Positions 12,301-25,665 are shown, numbered from the stretch's first letter. The stretch: 64,000 nucleotides of DNA from Blastomyces gilchristii SLH14081 (GCF_000003855.2 NW_003101669.1:996795-1060794), one strand, 5' to 3'. Program-made: numbers and translations. Notes: generated by a model from the letters alone, not told the origin.

Positions 12301-14060
12301 TAAACAGCCTGATTATAATATTATTGATGCAGAGAAAAATTCTATAAAAGAATCTCTGTCATCACTGCAGAGAAAGCTGGCTGTAGAGAATTGAGATTCT
12401 CTGAAGCTCAGAAACAGTGTCAGAGAGACAGCTGTATAACTCAGTATAGAAGATGAAAGAGAACTCAGATCTCTGCAGAGAACTGATACTGAAGATTATA
12501 AGCTTCTTATATTATATCTTATAATTATTGAATTGATAAAGAATGAAACAGTCTACAATCTTTCAACTTAACTACTTTTAAAATTTATTAATAAGTTACA
12601 GAAGAGAGATATCTCTACTACAGCTTAAATTCAGAAGTTGAAGAAGAAAGAGTTCAGTTTGAACTTAAAAGAGACAGACTCTGAGCAGAGTGATATCACT
12701 AAGAAATCAAGTCACTGATAACTAGAAGAATGTGAACTTCTACTGCTGAATAGTTCAGTCTTTGTCTCTCATAGTAGAACAGTGTGTTAGAAGTTATTGA
12801 GAATTCATTATAATAATTCTCATACAGGACACTTCAGATTAGAGAAGACTAAGAAGCTTTTAAAATATAAATACACTTAAGACAAGCTCTGAGCAGATGT
12901 CAAAGAGTATATTAAGACTTATAATATCTGTCAAAGAATAAAGATTCTGCAGTATAAGTAATACAGTGAGTTAGTATCACTATCTGTTTTAAAGAACTTA
13001 TAATAGAATCTATTAATGAATTTCATAGTTGACCTGCTAAAGTTGACAAGAGTCAAAGAATATGACTTAATTTTGATTATTATTAACTACTTTATGAAGA
13101 TGACTAGATATATTTCTACTTATAAAAAGATTAAAGCCTCTGAATTGACTGATCTATTTTTAGATATCATTATTTATAATCACAGTGCTCTGAAATTATT
13201 AATAATAGATTAAAAATCTCTCTTTATTAGCAAGTACTAATCAGCTTTTTACTATTATCTTATAATAAGATGTCTTCTCAGTACTGCATTTTATCTGCAG
13301 ATCAATGATCAGACTGAATGCTAGAATCAGACACTAGAATAGTATCTTTAAGTATTCTATTCATATTATCAGAATAATTGACTTAAACATCTTCTAATTA
13401 CTGAATTCATATATAATAATATAAAGAATGTAATCTTAAAGATATCTTCTTTCTACACTTATTATAAATATAATTCTTCATTATTCAGTGACATCACAGA
13501 TAACATTTCAAAGAGAGAAATAGATAGTCAGAATGTTAAACAGATACAAAGAATGAAGTATCTCTTAGTATTAAAAGTAAAAGTGAGATTAGAACTTTTG
13601 AATAAAATTCATGAAAAGATGATGAAAAGTATTCATTATGTTCAGAAGTAGTAGATAAAATACTATAATTAAAAACATCTTTTAATAAAGTTCTTAATAG
13701 AGAATCAAGTACTACTTTCAGTAAAGAATATTAAGATAATGAGATTATATAAGAAGCTCAGTAAGTAATGACTAGAATCTTTCTCAGTAATAAGAGTGAT
13801 GAATAAACAGATATATAAGTTAAAATTATTCATAGAATTAAAATCAATTTATTCTGTTTTTTATATTTTCTATTTAAAGCTCTATAAGTAACACTCTGAG
13901 ACAGAGCTGTCTTAGTCAGATGATATTAAGATTGAAAGTGATACTGAATATTTTATAAAGAAAATATTGAATAAGTGAATATATTACAGCAAGCTTCAAT
14001 ATCTTATTAAATAAGAAGATTATTTATTATCAGAGAATTTATAAGAACTGCTTAAGTATT
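9332..14060 (+). pseudogene. E3 gag-pol remnant with chromodomain
   Basis: Broken Gypsy polyprotein. A gag segment is open at 9332-9562. Near 10135-10185 a zinc knuckle reads FNC-x4-HY-x3-C, with the first Cys changed to Tyr. A protease-like RADTNFI motif follows at ~10.37 kb. The reverse transcriptase is best preserved at 11051-11257 (CIDYRGLNKMTVKN), with Pro-to-Leu changes typical of C-to-T mutation. RNase H and integrase remnants run through 11.7-13.6 kb. At ~13961-14050 'KILNK-stop-IYYSKLQYLIK-stop-EDY' is a chromodomain with W codons turned to TGA or TAA. The open pieces are fragments, not genes. Confidence 0.85.
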
Positions 14061-14791
14061 TGAAAAATACTGAGAAAGAGATTATAATCTATGAGATGAC
14101 TAGTAGAGACTGCTCTATTACATATCAGAGATATTAAACAAGAAATACTACTTAAGACTTTTTATTTTTCTTAAAGAATTTTTTAGAGATAATTTTACAG
14201 TGATAAGCTGATGTCTTATAGACTCTATAGCACTCTTCTTCTATTTTCTCTTAAAGAGTTTTTAGAAGTTTAATAAGATTACACAAGTATAACATTTCTG
14301 AAGTGATTAAAAGAAAAGAGATATTTAAAATTAATAAAAAGATTAATATTATCAATCTGTGAGCTGCTGCTATTCTAATGAGATCACAGCTTATTAAAAA
14401 AGTAAAAAGAGAGATCAGGGCCTACTTATTAATAATTATATTCTTATCAAACTCATTCTTCACTGTTGAAGTCTTCAGTATTAGCATCTTTATCTGCTGA
14501 GAAGTTAGCACTGCAGCACTGCAGAAGAGTAGGAGAAATGCATAAAATATTAACTTATCAACTTATAAAGTATCTCAGTTATCTGCTTTAATTGAAGTGA
14601 GATTCTCTTTAATCAGTGATTAATCTTCACAGTGCTTTTAACAGCAGTATCAGTTAATTTCTTCTTGAGATTAGTCATTCTGAGATGTTTTTTCATTTCA
14701 GAGACTTACATTTTCATCTTCTTTTACAGATGAGTAAGAGAGATCTTTTCAGTCTTGATAAAATCTATTAATACTTAAAGCTCTGAGACTC

Positions 14792-15463
14792 TCACTCTGT
14801 ACTGCTTGAGTATCTGAGCTTCTTGTCAGAGCTGATACAATACCTTCTTATAGAGTAGGTAATACTTACAGAGAGATAGAAGTTGTTGTTATAAGTATAA
14901 CAGAAATAATGAGAGTGAGAGAAGAAGTAAATACACAGAATTTCCTTCTTTTTTAACTGCTTAACATAGTGCAGATAAGTAGTAATACTGATCAGAGACT
15001 GTATCAGAGCCTCTTCACAGAGAGAAGATGAAGAAACTATAGAACTCTGTGAACTCAACTCAACAGTATTCTGAGCAGGGCTCAGGCATGTCATGAGAGA
15101 GGAACTATGAATTAAACTTCTCAGAGTCACTGTTTCTGAAATCAAGCTCTTTCTGAGTTTCTCTCTGAATGACTACATGGGGTCATATGTCACTGTATTG
15201 ACTGAGAGAGGGGGCGGCGTTGTAACAGTGATGAGAGAGATGAGAGATGAACTGAACACAGATGAACTGACTGGCAGAAGAGATGACACTCTACTGCAAG
15301 GCATGGCAACTATCATCACAGCTGCAAAAGAAGCAGAAGAAGAAGAAGATGTGATAATGAGAGTGATACTTCTGCAGCTCATTGACACTGCTGTCTCTGC
15401 CTTCAACCTGGCTTTCTTGATAGTCATGAAGACTGCTGCTACACTATGAAGATGTTTACTCAC
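14792..15463 (-). other. Antisense open frame downstream of E3 pol (one stop)
   Basis: On the strand opposite E3 a reading frame is open from 15463 to 14792 apart from a single stop around 15170, where the E4 copy has TGG. It is Ser/Thr/Leu-rich. The homologous frame in E4 (27582-28265) is uninterrupted. A sense-strand frame (15177-15449) is also open. Because the antisense strand is pyrimidine-rich, lack of stops may be compositional. No domain is recognised. Confidence 0.35.
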
Positions 15464-15927
15464 TAGAAAATGTCAGAATAAGCTCTCTACTGTTCTTCAA
15501 GAATAATACTCTCATACACTCACTATTACAGATAAGAGAAGAAAGAAGAAAAATATATCATAGAGAGAGAGAATTTTTTTAAGAAAAATCCTATCACTAC
15601 TATTAACTTTGTCTCTAAAAATACATCACTTTTGCAGAGAATTTCATATATAGAATGAAATATATTGAAAGATCTGTAAGTCACTTATTAATTACATTTT
15701 TCACATTTTAAATTAATATATAAGAAACTCACTTATCACATGTTTGAATTGAATGAAGATGAAAAAAGAAAGATCTATACAGTCAGTAGAAAAACTCATC
15801 TATTTCTTTATATCATGTACAGTATATGCACTGTCAATCAGTTAGTAACTGTTACTATATAATAAAGATAATTCTTAATTCAGTAATCTTGAGAGTATAG
15901 AGACTATACTTTTAAAGAGAAGAGCAT

Positions 15928-16461
15928 TATTATACTCTCAGCTGTGTCAAGACTCTGTTATAGTTTCACATGACTTATCACTTTCATATAAATAATTTCA
16001 TCTTATATAAACCAGTTTTCAATCACTCTATAATATTATTTGAATATATCATAGAAAGATCTGATTGATGAATATAAGAATCTTACTTCTATATAAGATT
16101 AGTAGATTACTCTTTCTTAATAATAAGACACTGCTGAGGTATTACTCTGACTATTCTTACTTATGAAATGAGAGAAGAGTATTCACTCATTATCTATATA
16201 AAATAGCTAGATACTGACTTCTTATTAAAGAAGTCAGTAATTCATTTTTTCTTTATCAGAAATATATATGAGAGTTACTGCATATCTTATACAATCTTCT
16301 TAGTATACAAAGTATTATATCTGTGATATTCTTGCAATAACTCTGTAGCCTATGAGCTCACTATTTAAGCAAGATAGTTAAGCTCACTTATACAGCTTCT
16401 CAAACAACTATCTCTATGTGACACTGCTGACTAGTTATCACTTCAGTTTCATCACATTACA
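15928..16461 (+). repeat. E3 3' LTR
   Basis: 534 bp, co-linear with the 5' LTR. Its left end is mutated to TATTATACTCTCAGC in place of TGTCACGCTCCCAGC. The change is almost entirely C-to-T and G-to-A. Confidence 0.9.
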
Positions 16462-16466
16462 AGTGA

Positions 16467-18010
16467 TTTGTGAATCATGATAGTTAAATATATATATATA
16501 TATATATATTGTTCCTGACTTGATTACAACTTGTACAATAATTTTTAAAAACTCAAAATTAATTTCAATTATTAATAATTATGAACTTATAACTAATTAA
16601 TATAAAAAGAAAAAAACTTTTTCTACTCATTATCTTTCTTCTCTTTCTCATTCTTCTTATCATTCTTCACAATTTACTTCTTATTCTTCTTCTTCTTCTT
16701 CTTCTTCTCATCTGAGATGATAATTATCTCAAAATCTCTCTTCACTATCTTCTCAGAGAAGAGTTCCTGCTGCTCTCTCTTAGCCAGATCAACCTGCATC
16801 TCAAAATCCCGCATTTCCTGATCTGCTGCCTCGGGTTCCACCTCAGTAACAAGCAGATTGACATGCTCAGAGAGCAGAGCTGCCTTCTCAATATTCTGAA
16901 TCATGAAGCACATTTGAGACCTGAATAAGACCTTAATTCCCTTCTTCTCTGCCAGCTTCTGCTAATCAATTAGAGAACAGAAGTGTTATTAAAAATTGTT
17001 ATCTCTCAATAAATAAAAAACTTATCAGTTTTGACTTCTTTATCTTCTGCTTTAACACTCTCTCAATCTTCTTCTACTACTGCTTATTTACAGTAATACT
17101 CTTCTTCTCTCTTTCTCTCTTCACCTTGGTCTCAAATCATTCTCAGAACTTCTTCTGGTCTCACTACTACTGTATGAGACTCTTCACTGTCTTCTTCTCT
17201 AATCTCTCACAGGTGACGCCATCTGCATTATTTCTATACTTAGTTCAGTCTAAATCTATCAGAAGTGTTACTTAAAATTGTTATCATTCTACTCTCTTAC
17301 AGAGCCTCTTCAAGATATTATAACATGTCTTGTGATCTGTCTTCTCTCACTTGAACACCTTCTTCTTCTCTTTCTTCAATCTGTGACAGTGCTCATGTGC
17401 CTTGATGATCTGCAGAACTGCAGAATATTTAAAGAAGAATGACATAATTGATTTCAGTGAGTATTGAAGAGAGGTGAAGGCAGAAGAGGCAGTCAGAAAT
17501 AATATGATAATAATAATAATAATAATGATAATGATGATGATGATGATGATGATAATAATGATAATAATAGTAATGATGATGATAATGATGATAATGATGA
17601 TAATGATAATAAAAGAGAAAGTGCATTGAAATATATTACTGACTTATTAAATATAAAAAGACAAAGAAAATATTAACAGCTTTCAGAGATGTACAGAAAC
17701 AGCTACAGTGTTGCATAGCAACATCATCTTCATTCAATGCATGCACTGTTGATATTCATTGAGATGTGAGAAAAGAAATGAGAGTAATGAATCAGATTTA
17801 AAGAAGACTGCTCTTCACTTAAAGAAATAAAAGAGAGAGTGATTATCAGTGAAGTTATACAATAATAACAGAAATCATATAACAATATAGTGATAGAATG
17901 ATACAGTGATATAATAATAGACATCATACAATTAATGAGAAATCACTGAAATGAATATCTTCTTTAGCTGATATAAATAACACTCTTCTCTACTATCTGA
18001 ACCAGAAGAT
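16467..18010. other. E2 5' internal region with simple repeats; unidentified minus-strand relic
   Basis: Lies between E3 and the E2 gag remnant. It holds a (TA)n run at about 16488-16509 and a long (ATA/ATG)n tract at about 17503-17612, whose His/Tyr-rich open frame is an artefact. On the minus strand, 16674-16913 encodes an acidic/basic coiled segment (EMRDFEMQVDLAKREQQEL) with a poly-Lys end. It vaguely resembles the charged tails of pogo/Tc1-type transposases, but I cannot confirm that. Confidence 0.4.
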
Positions 18011-21000
18011 ATGCAGAATCTCTCAGAGAGTTTACTTAAAGTAGTAAGAAAAGTGACTGAGACTGCTGAACTGAAATTAAAGCTTCATACATGTACAAGA
18101 ATTCTAAATGAGATCAAGGCCTTGTGTACACAGTGGCAGGCTGAGACAGAAGCTAAACAACAATTGACATTTGCTGCAGATCAAGCATTCACTATGAAAA
18201 GCTTCATCAATACAATCATCATCATTAATAAGAATAGAGAAAATCAGATCTTAGACCTGTAGCAGAAGATTAAATATTTACATAGATAGATAACTACACT
18301 GAATCTGAAGATTTCATCATAATTATTCACAATCTCTTCAGAAGTATACACATCATCAGAAACTGCTGTGCAGAATAAGAATCTGAGCATGAGATATATT
18401 AAGTCAGAAGATCTGCTGAAGTTATTAAGCTTTAATAACAACTGAAAAAATAATGCTGTAATCAGCTGACTAAGTCAGATGTAATTATATTATTGAATTG
18501 AATATGAACTTACAGACAGACAGTTAATGAAATTTCAATAAGTCTTAAGATCTGCTGCATTTCTATGTGAAAAAGTGAAGTCATTATAAATGACTGATGA
18601 AAAGATGAATCTCACAGACTCAGAGTGATATTCATTCTTATAAACATGAAATGAGTTTTTCAAATGAATCTTGCATAACTTTGAGAAAGTGAATATATAA
18701 GATAAATATTATAAATACTTCACTGAGTGTAGATAAGTGAGTGATCTTACATTATACTTCACACACTTCAGCTTACACTATCTTGTATTGAATGAAGAGC
18801 TTTTAACTTCTTTCTGTTTACAGATCTTTATTCATGATCTTACATCTGAGTTGAGAGTGAAATGAAAATACTTAATCTTATAATCAGACACAGTGAAAGA
18901 AGCATATAACATTCTCATTGTACAGAAATAAGTGAGTCAATTATAACAGAAAATACTGCAATTGAGTATATCTCAGTGAAGAATAGATAATCAGACTTCT
19001 ATAACACAAGTTATACATCTGAATGTGATGAATCTAGATCTGAATATCATTGCTAAAGCACTGAATTCTCTGAAAAAGAGATTTTCTGAGTGAAAATCTT
19101 GATATTATAAGTATCAAGCTTGCTTTAACTACAGATATTAGAATTATAATGTAAAAGATTACACTCAGCATACACAGTCAAGAGAAGTAAGAGAGTTAAA
19201 AAACTAGCAGAATCAGTGAGCTCAGAGATACTCACTGATATTCTATGAAAAGTCTTCAAAGTAAAAGAGATGCTTATATTAGATGACTTTCTGAATTCTA
19301 TGAATACAAAGAAGAAGCAGGCTTCTGAATGAGATGTGAGTGAGAATGATGAAGTGAACACTCATCTCAATGTCTTGAGACCTGAAATGTTAATATATAG
19401 AGAACACTTGAATAAGAATTGAGAGATAGCTGTAAAAGTGTTAACAGACATAGAAGCTTCTATGCAATATATTAATAATTATATAATTCAAAGATTGAAA
19501 GAGATCTGCTGAGTGAAGAATTCCTGATACATAAGATTATCTGATAACTGATATTTAATATCATCTGCAAGAGTAAGAGTTTTCTTGTACTTTGAAGAAT
19601 AATCTTACTATATTTGAGCATGAGAGCTGCAGAATATGAAATATAATCTTATTCTCAGACTTGATTGATTTCAAAGATTCAATCTGCAGATTCAATGATG
19701 TACATATTATATGCAGTTGACTGATAGAAAGAAAACAGTTCATATGATTCTATTAACTGATATGAGAAGGACATTTCATGCCTCTGATATAGAAGAGTTA
19801 AATCTGCTTATATATTAATAAGCAAAGAGAATGATTTATAAGATCTCATCTGAAAGTATTCTGTATATTATATAGAACTCAGAAGTGAAGAAAACTAAGA
19901 CAAAAGATATATGAGAGAATAAGTGTATAAAGAAGCTTCTGAAGAAGTATGAAAAGATCTTCTGAACAGATCTTTCACTGAAATTATCACTGAAATAAGA
20001 ATTTGTATATGAGATTGACACAGGGGATGCAAAACTAGTCAATCAGAATGCATATTCTCTGTCACAAACACATCTCAAAGAACAAAAGTGTCAGATCACA
20101 GACCTTCTAGAACATGATCTCATACAATTCTTATCAAGTGTGTGAGGCTTTTCAGTTCTATTTGTAAAAAAGGCAGGTGAAAAGTGATAAATGTGTATTA
20201 ATTATCAAGCACTTAATAAGCTTATAATCAAGAATGAATATTCACTATCACAGATTCAACAACAGTTGAATACAGTCAGAAATATCTGATATCTATTGAA
20301 GATTGATCTTCTCTCAGAATACTGACAGATCTGTATAGATGAACTGTCAGTTCTGTGAATTATATTTAATATATAATGAGAAAAGTTCAAATTTCTGATA
20401 ATATTATTTAATCTGACAAATACATCTATCATCTTTTAAATAATAATGAATACAATTCTTTATAAACAGAATGAAATCTCATATCTTGTATATTTCAATG
20501 ATATTCTAGTCTTTTCAAACTCATATAATAAACATCTGAAGTATCTTGATGAAGTGCTTACAACTCTGACAGAGTATAAGCTCTATGTCAAATCAATCAA
20601 GTATGTGTTTGAAATGAAAGAGTTGAAGTTCATAGAACATGTAGTAAGTGATGACTGTATATATCTCATCTTGAAGAAATTGAATGTCATAGTGAATTGA
20701 CTGCAGCTGAGAAATGTACATTATATATAATAGTTTCTTAAGTTAGTCTCATACTACTGCAGGTTTATCAAGGATTTCATATGAATATCTGCATCACTCT
20801 CAGATCTCTTAAGAGAAACAGATATAAATCTGTGAAAGAAGAAGTTTCATTTAATCATCTGAAATACTGTGTGTGAAGAGGCTTTTCTCACACTGAGAAA
20901 ATATGTAATAATATCTTCAGTGCTTATTCAATCAGATTATAATAAATCTTTCTACATTGAAATAGATGCATCTGAATGAGCTATCAGAGATGCTCTTCTA

Positions 21001-22200
21001 CAGATGAATAAGAACAGCAAGCTGCACTCAGTGATGTATAATGATAGAAAACTATCAGATACTGAGCTCAATTACTCAGTATATGAAAAGAAATTACTAG
21101 TGATTAAGCACACACTGATGTTGTGAAATAGATATATTAATAACAGACATACAATAACAGTGATTATGAATCACAAAAGTCTTATCTATCTATAATTAAT
21201 AATAAAACCTTTCAAATACTTAGCATGTTGAATCTCAGAGTTTCAAGCATATAATCTTCATATCAAATACTGAAAGAGATCAGACACAGTGATATCTGAT
21301 ACAATCAGTTACAGATCTGATTTTATAAGTGAGAGTTCTGTGAATCAGATATAAGAGATGTTCATGTTAAATATACTGAGAGAATGTAAGAAATCAGAAT
21401 GAGTGAACATCATAATCTCTTGCTTAAAGAATGACAAGATATCAGATGACAAGTGTCTCATGAAAGTAGTAGAAGAGATACTTCTGAACTTCAAGCTGAG
21501 AAAATTGAAAAATAATGTTATACTTTACTGCAATCTAGAATACATAGAAGCTCTCTATCTAGAATCTTCATTTAGACATGACTTAGTAACTTATATACAC
21601 AAGAAATTCAGTCACTTAGAAAGCTCTGAACTCATGAGTGTACTTAAATCAAGAGCATACTGATCAAGCATGACTGAGAATATTCAGACATACACTCATG
21701 AGTGTCTGAATTACCAGATTATGAAAGAATCTAAGAAAGAGTTAGAATGTGAGAAAGTACAATATTAGATAGAGTGTATGATATAACTGTTTAAATGATG
21801 AGAGATGAATCTCATAGATATATTACTGCAAATGCCAAATGAAAATTGATGAATAATCACTGCTATTAATTACACTACTGACTGATCAGTTGCAAAAGCA
21901 GTTTCAGAGATGATAGAGAAGATAGTAGTGAAGTTTCTACACAATGAGATCTATATCAACTATGAAATACTGTGTGAGATTCTAACTGATAACAGTGTGA
22001 ACCTTGTAAGAGAAGTAGTGAGGCATTTTATAAGTCAGTTACAGATAAGATATTATAGAACAACACTATATCATTCACAGATGAATGAAAAGAGAAAATG
22101 CTTGAATGAAATCTTGAGTAATATGCTAATGAAATATCTAGTGAGCAAGCCTATGAGACTATGAAATGAATATCTCAGGCAGGTGCTATTGACCACATGG
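18011..22200 (+). pseudogene. E2 gag-pol remnant
   Basis: Gypsy coding remains. A coiled-coil gag-like segment opens at 18011-18262. A degenerate zinc knuckle (CFNY...) is near 19.11 kb and a protease-like LTDIEASMQYI near 19.44 kb. Reverse transcriptase runs at about 20.15-20.70 kb, including SVLFVKKAGEK, INYQALNKLIIKN and the catalytic-region relic YFNDILVFS in place of YxDDILVFS. RNase H-like sequence follows at ~20.9-21.2 kb, then integrase fragments (open at 21403-21663 and 21910-22164). Many TGA codons lie at former Trp positions, so it is non-functional. Confidence 0.8.
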
Positions 22201-22251
22201 ATTTGACAGCATGCAGTCTTCAAGTGTTTATCATTCTACCTGTTATATGAA

Positions 22252-22464
22252 TTGCATCTGCGCATTCTGAAGAATGCTTTGAAAAAGATGAGAGAGAAAG
22301 CAGTTGCAGATGCAGCAGAAACAGCAGTTATAAATGCAGCAGAAACAGCAGTTGCAAACACAGCAGAAACAGCAGTTGTGAACACAACAGTTGCAGATGC
22401 AGAATCAAGATTGAAAGAGATCAGCCACACACATGTAAAAGCTAATAAGTTACTTCTGAACTGA
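22252..22464 (+). repeat. 24-bp tandem repeat, three units, in E2
   Basis: About 22315-22386 contains three copies of a 24-bp unit built on gcagcagaaacagcagtt, encoding an 8-residue Ala-Ala-Glu-Thr-Ala-Val-x-Asn repeat in an open frame of 70 codons directly after the integrase remnant. It may be the C-terminal tail of the E2 polyprotein. Confidence 0.55.
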
Positions 22465-22469
22465 GCAAT

Positions 22470-25400
22470 TCAATTGAAAAGAATATGAGACTCACTAGTT
22501 AAGAAATTAAGTCTCAAGATGAGAATATAAGTTCTCATACACAATAAGAGTTCTGAGAAGTTTCAATCTAGGTGATTTGAGCTATATAAAATACTTAAAT
22601 CATATTCTCTGAGAATGTATACATTGGAAGAATCAGAGAAATGAGTCTTATATAACTTAATCAATGATTCATAACTTATGAAAGCAAAGATACAAGACCT
22701 GAGTGAATTATAGTTATTCACAGCACTATTATCAGTGTTAAAAAAGAAGAGACTTATAATTGAAAAGTCTTGTAAAGTAAGAGAAATCATAGACACTTAT
22801 AAATCAGATAATCTCACTTATTCTGATCTTTTCACAATTATAAGAAAAGAATGAGAAGTAATAAAGAAATCAGATGAATATCATACTTCAATAAGTAATA
22901 AAACTGTAGCTGATTGTATGATAATGTGCTGCAGATAGTGAGTGCAACATAGTAAAGAGTAGTCTCAGAGTGACAGACTTGTATATAAATCAGATCACAG
23001 AAGAAAAAGGAATTCAGAGTTGAATTTAACTGTTTACATCAGTTCAATTATGAAGATTACAGAGAATGAACTATCTGAAACATTTATAAATATGTAAGAC
23101 TAAGTCATCTTAATCTCTGAGAATACTCAGAGATTGAGTAAGATTAGTTTCAATGAGTCATTCACTGTAGTGATCTGAGTGAGTGAAGAGAGACAGTATA
23201 ATATATGAGACAGAATTATAAAAGATGAAAGCTGCTGAACCTAGTCACTGAATGCTGTATTATATAGAGATTGTGTAAGAGTAGTGACTAACAGATAAAG
23301 AAAAAGTGTAAGAAAAGAGATAATGAATTAGTTATCAACTGTAAGAGTTAGCTGTAAAAGATAAATATTATTATATATATCTCATTCATTTTCATATACT
23401 ATATATTTAATCTATTTTCAACATCATATCATCTGAAAAATACTAAAAACAAAGAAAATCTCAAAACTTGAGATCTGTAAGAGATTTGAGAGCTGTAAGC
23501 TGCTCTTGTAATAACACTGTGCATGTCTCTGATTTCTCTACTGCTCTGTATATAACATTAATGTTATTTATCATAAGATTGACTGAAATGCCAATATAGA
23601 AATGTGTACATGTATGTGTAGAGAAATTGAAGAAGAGTGCAGAACCTGCAGAATCAGAAGCCAGAACAGAGAGAGTGAAGATGAAAGAAATAGAAGAAGA
23701 AGAAGATACAGAATTAAATGAATAACAGCAGAAGTCACTCAGTGCTGAATACTTATAATCTGATATATACACAATCTTCTCTGCAGAAAAGAGAGAGAAA
23801 GTGATAAGAGAAGCTTAAAAATAAGAGAGAGTAGTCTCAGCAGTGTTATCATCTTTGATTAGAATGATCTCTGACACTGAAGCAACTAAGAATCATTGTT
23901 AGTGTATGAAAATTACAAACTCAGAGATGAGAACAGTTATTAAATGAACACCTACTAATCTTAGAGTTATACATGCAATTACAATACACATGAGGCTTCT
24001 CAGAAAGAGAGAGAGAGACATGAGAGAATATAAAAAGCAGAACACAGCATGTGAACAGCTCATTCTCATAATAACATCTCAGACAAGGTGTATAAGCCTC
24101 ACATCTGCAGATGTAAAAGAGAATGATATCTGTATTTCTGTTTCTGAAAACATGAATATTCTTCACCTGCATCATAAAGTCAGATAACAAATGCCAGAGA
24201 ATAGACTGATACAGATTGATTATACTGAAGATATTTATCAGAGTGAATGTATTCACAATATTGAATTTAATAATTATGAAAAGTTTCTTAATATCTGTGA
24301 ATATCATGACTTCATGTATAATAAAACTCATAATAATTTCCTCTAAGAATAGAAAAATCAGTGTCAGAAAGAAAAGATAAAAAGAAAAAGACTTACAATC
24401 TTAATACTGTTAAAAGAGAGAATGATTCTCTGAAATAAATAAATAATTACTCTATTATGAATATTTAAAATGAATGTAATAATCAGTATCTGTGACTGAG
24501 CTTCAGATAGTTATGTCATATACAGTCTTTATACAATAAATCATTCTAAGAGTTGATAAGAAGAGTGAGAGTATACACACTGAGAGATGTGATTCATTAA
24601 GCCTATATAACATCTTCTTAAAACAGGAAGAGCTAGTGATGAAAGCAGAGACAGTAAAACCAGAGGTCACAGAAACAGAGGTAGCAGAAGCGGGAGAATC
24701 AGACACAGAGACAGGTGTAGAAGATTGAGAAGAAGTAGCAGAGAAAGAAACAGAGAGAGTAGAAGAAAATGCAGAAGACTCAGTTATACATGACACAGAC
24801 AATTTCTTCATTATTACATTCTTCAAGTTCTCAATCAATGATTCAATATTGAGTTCACTATCATTGACAGACATGAATCTGTCAATGTGTGAGAATTCTA
24901 TATAAATAAAAACAACATATCAGCATCTGTGTCTATGTAAAATTGTGTCAGAAAACACAATCAGAAACCTGCTGAGAAGAGAAACAGTTAAGAGTGTATG
25001 AGAAGATAAAGAGAGTGTATGAGAAGATGAAGAAGATGTATCATTCATAATAATACATTATTCTGACAATTATTAGAAGATAAACAAGTTCTGATCACAT
25101 TTCACAACACATTACACTTACTGCTAACAAACTGCCTGGTATGAGTACTACAATAATACTTGTTATAAGAACAGAGAGTCATTGCCAGAAACATGTACAA
25201 TATGATAGATGAATAGATAGAAAGAGTTGAATAGAAGAAGAAATAGAAATCTGAGATGATAATAGCATTTGATAATAACAATGATGAAGATGATGATTGA
25301 AGAATGAGAAAAGTTAGTAAATAAGTGATGTAATATAGTGAAAGTTTCTTTGTAAGAGTGTATACAGAACACTAGTCAAATCAGAAATAGATCACATAAT

Positions 25401-25487
25401 TGTGAAATGCTAGTGACAAGTTAATCCGCATGAAGCTAGAATGTACAACATGGTCACATAAGCATGACTGAATCTGGTGAGAGAGAA
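22470..25487. other. Unexplained 3' internal region of E2
   Basis: About 3 kb between the E2 integrase remnant and its 3' LTR. It contains minus-strand open frames (23461-23772, 23921-24331, 24503-24874) rich in Ser/Cys/Thr, with no recognisable domain. Composition is the purine/pyrimidine-skewed mutated type seen throughout the block, so open frames are weak evidence. It could be an extra element gene, a further unidentified insertion, or untranslated sequence. Confidence 0.35.
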
Positions 25488-25665
25488 TGTGATTCGGAAG
25501 AACATACAATCATCAGATAATAATGCAGCCGCTTCTGAACTACTAGTGTACAAATATAAAGAGAGTCATAGCAGCCACTAATTAATTTAGCATACGAGAT
25601 TCAATATATAAGAAGCCGGCGTACGCCTGTAATCGTACGCTGGCTTAAGCAACCTTTGAATCACA
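25488..25665 (+). repeat. E2 3' LTR
   Basis: 178 bp, matching 4828-5005. Its outer (right) half keeps the CpG sites (e.g. ccggcgtacgcc) that are mutated in the 5' copy, while its inner half is mutated. Confidence 0.88.

Larger units (their letters stand above)
8669..16461 (+). mobile_element. E3: Ty3/Gypsy chromovirus nested in E2, same family as E4
   Basis: 7.8-kb LTR element with 534-bp LTRs and a 5-bp target duplication, agtaa (8664-8668) / agtga (16462-16466), that differs by one G-to-A change. Its internal order is gag with zinc knuckle, protease, reverse transcriptase, RNase H, integrase and chromodomain, followed by ~1.9 kb of extra sequence before the 3' LTR. E4 (26569-34362) is the same element in opposite orientation and of nearly identical length. 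The coding region carries dozens of stop codons. Confidence 0.92.
4828..25665 (+). mobile_element. E2: Ty3/Gypsy element nested in E1, itself hosting hAT and E3
   Basis: Bounded by two 178-bp LTRs that begin TGTGGTTCGG / TGTGATTCGG and end AATCACA. A 4-bp duplication, atta, flanks it (4824-4827 and 25666-25669); 4 rather than 5 bp is slightly unusual. A purine-rich tract precedes the 3' LTR. After removing E3 the element is still about 13 kb, including a hAT element, a Gypsy gag-pol remnant (18.0-22.2 kb) and about 3 kb of unexplained sequence before the 3' LTR. It is inserted in the gag-pro part of E1. Confidence 0.85.

Noticed and set aside
15177..15463. CRISPR or other prokaryotic-type repeat systems in the repeat block
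   Set aside because: Repeats are LTRs, TIRs and microsatellites; no regular spacer array exists and the genome is eukaryotic.
17246..17260. CAGTCTA as right end of the hAT element
   Set aside because: The following 8 bases do not match the left duplication atgaggtg and the internal sequence does not match the MITE right end.
17429..17626. His/Tyr-rich minus-strand open frame
   Set aside because: It translates an (ATA/ATG)n simple repeat.
23921..24331. 136-codon minus-strand open frame in E2
   Set aside because: Mutated repeat DNA with skewed composition; no family resemblance. Kept only as part of an unexplained region.
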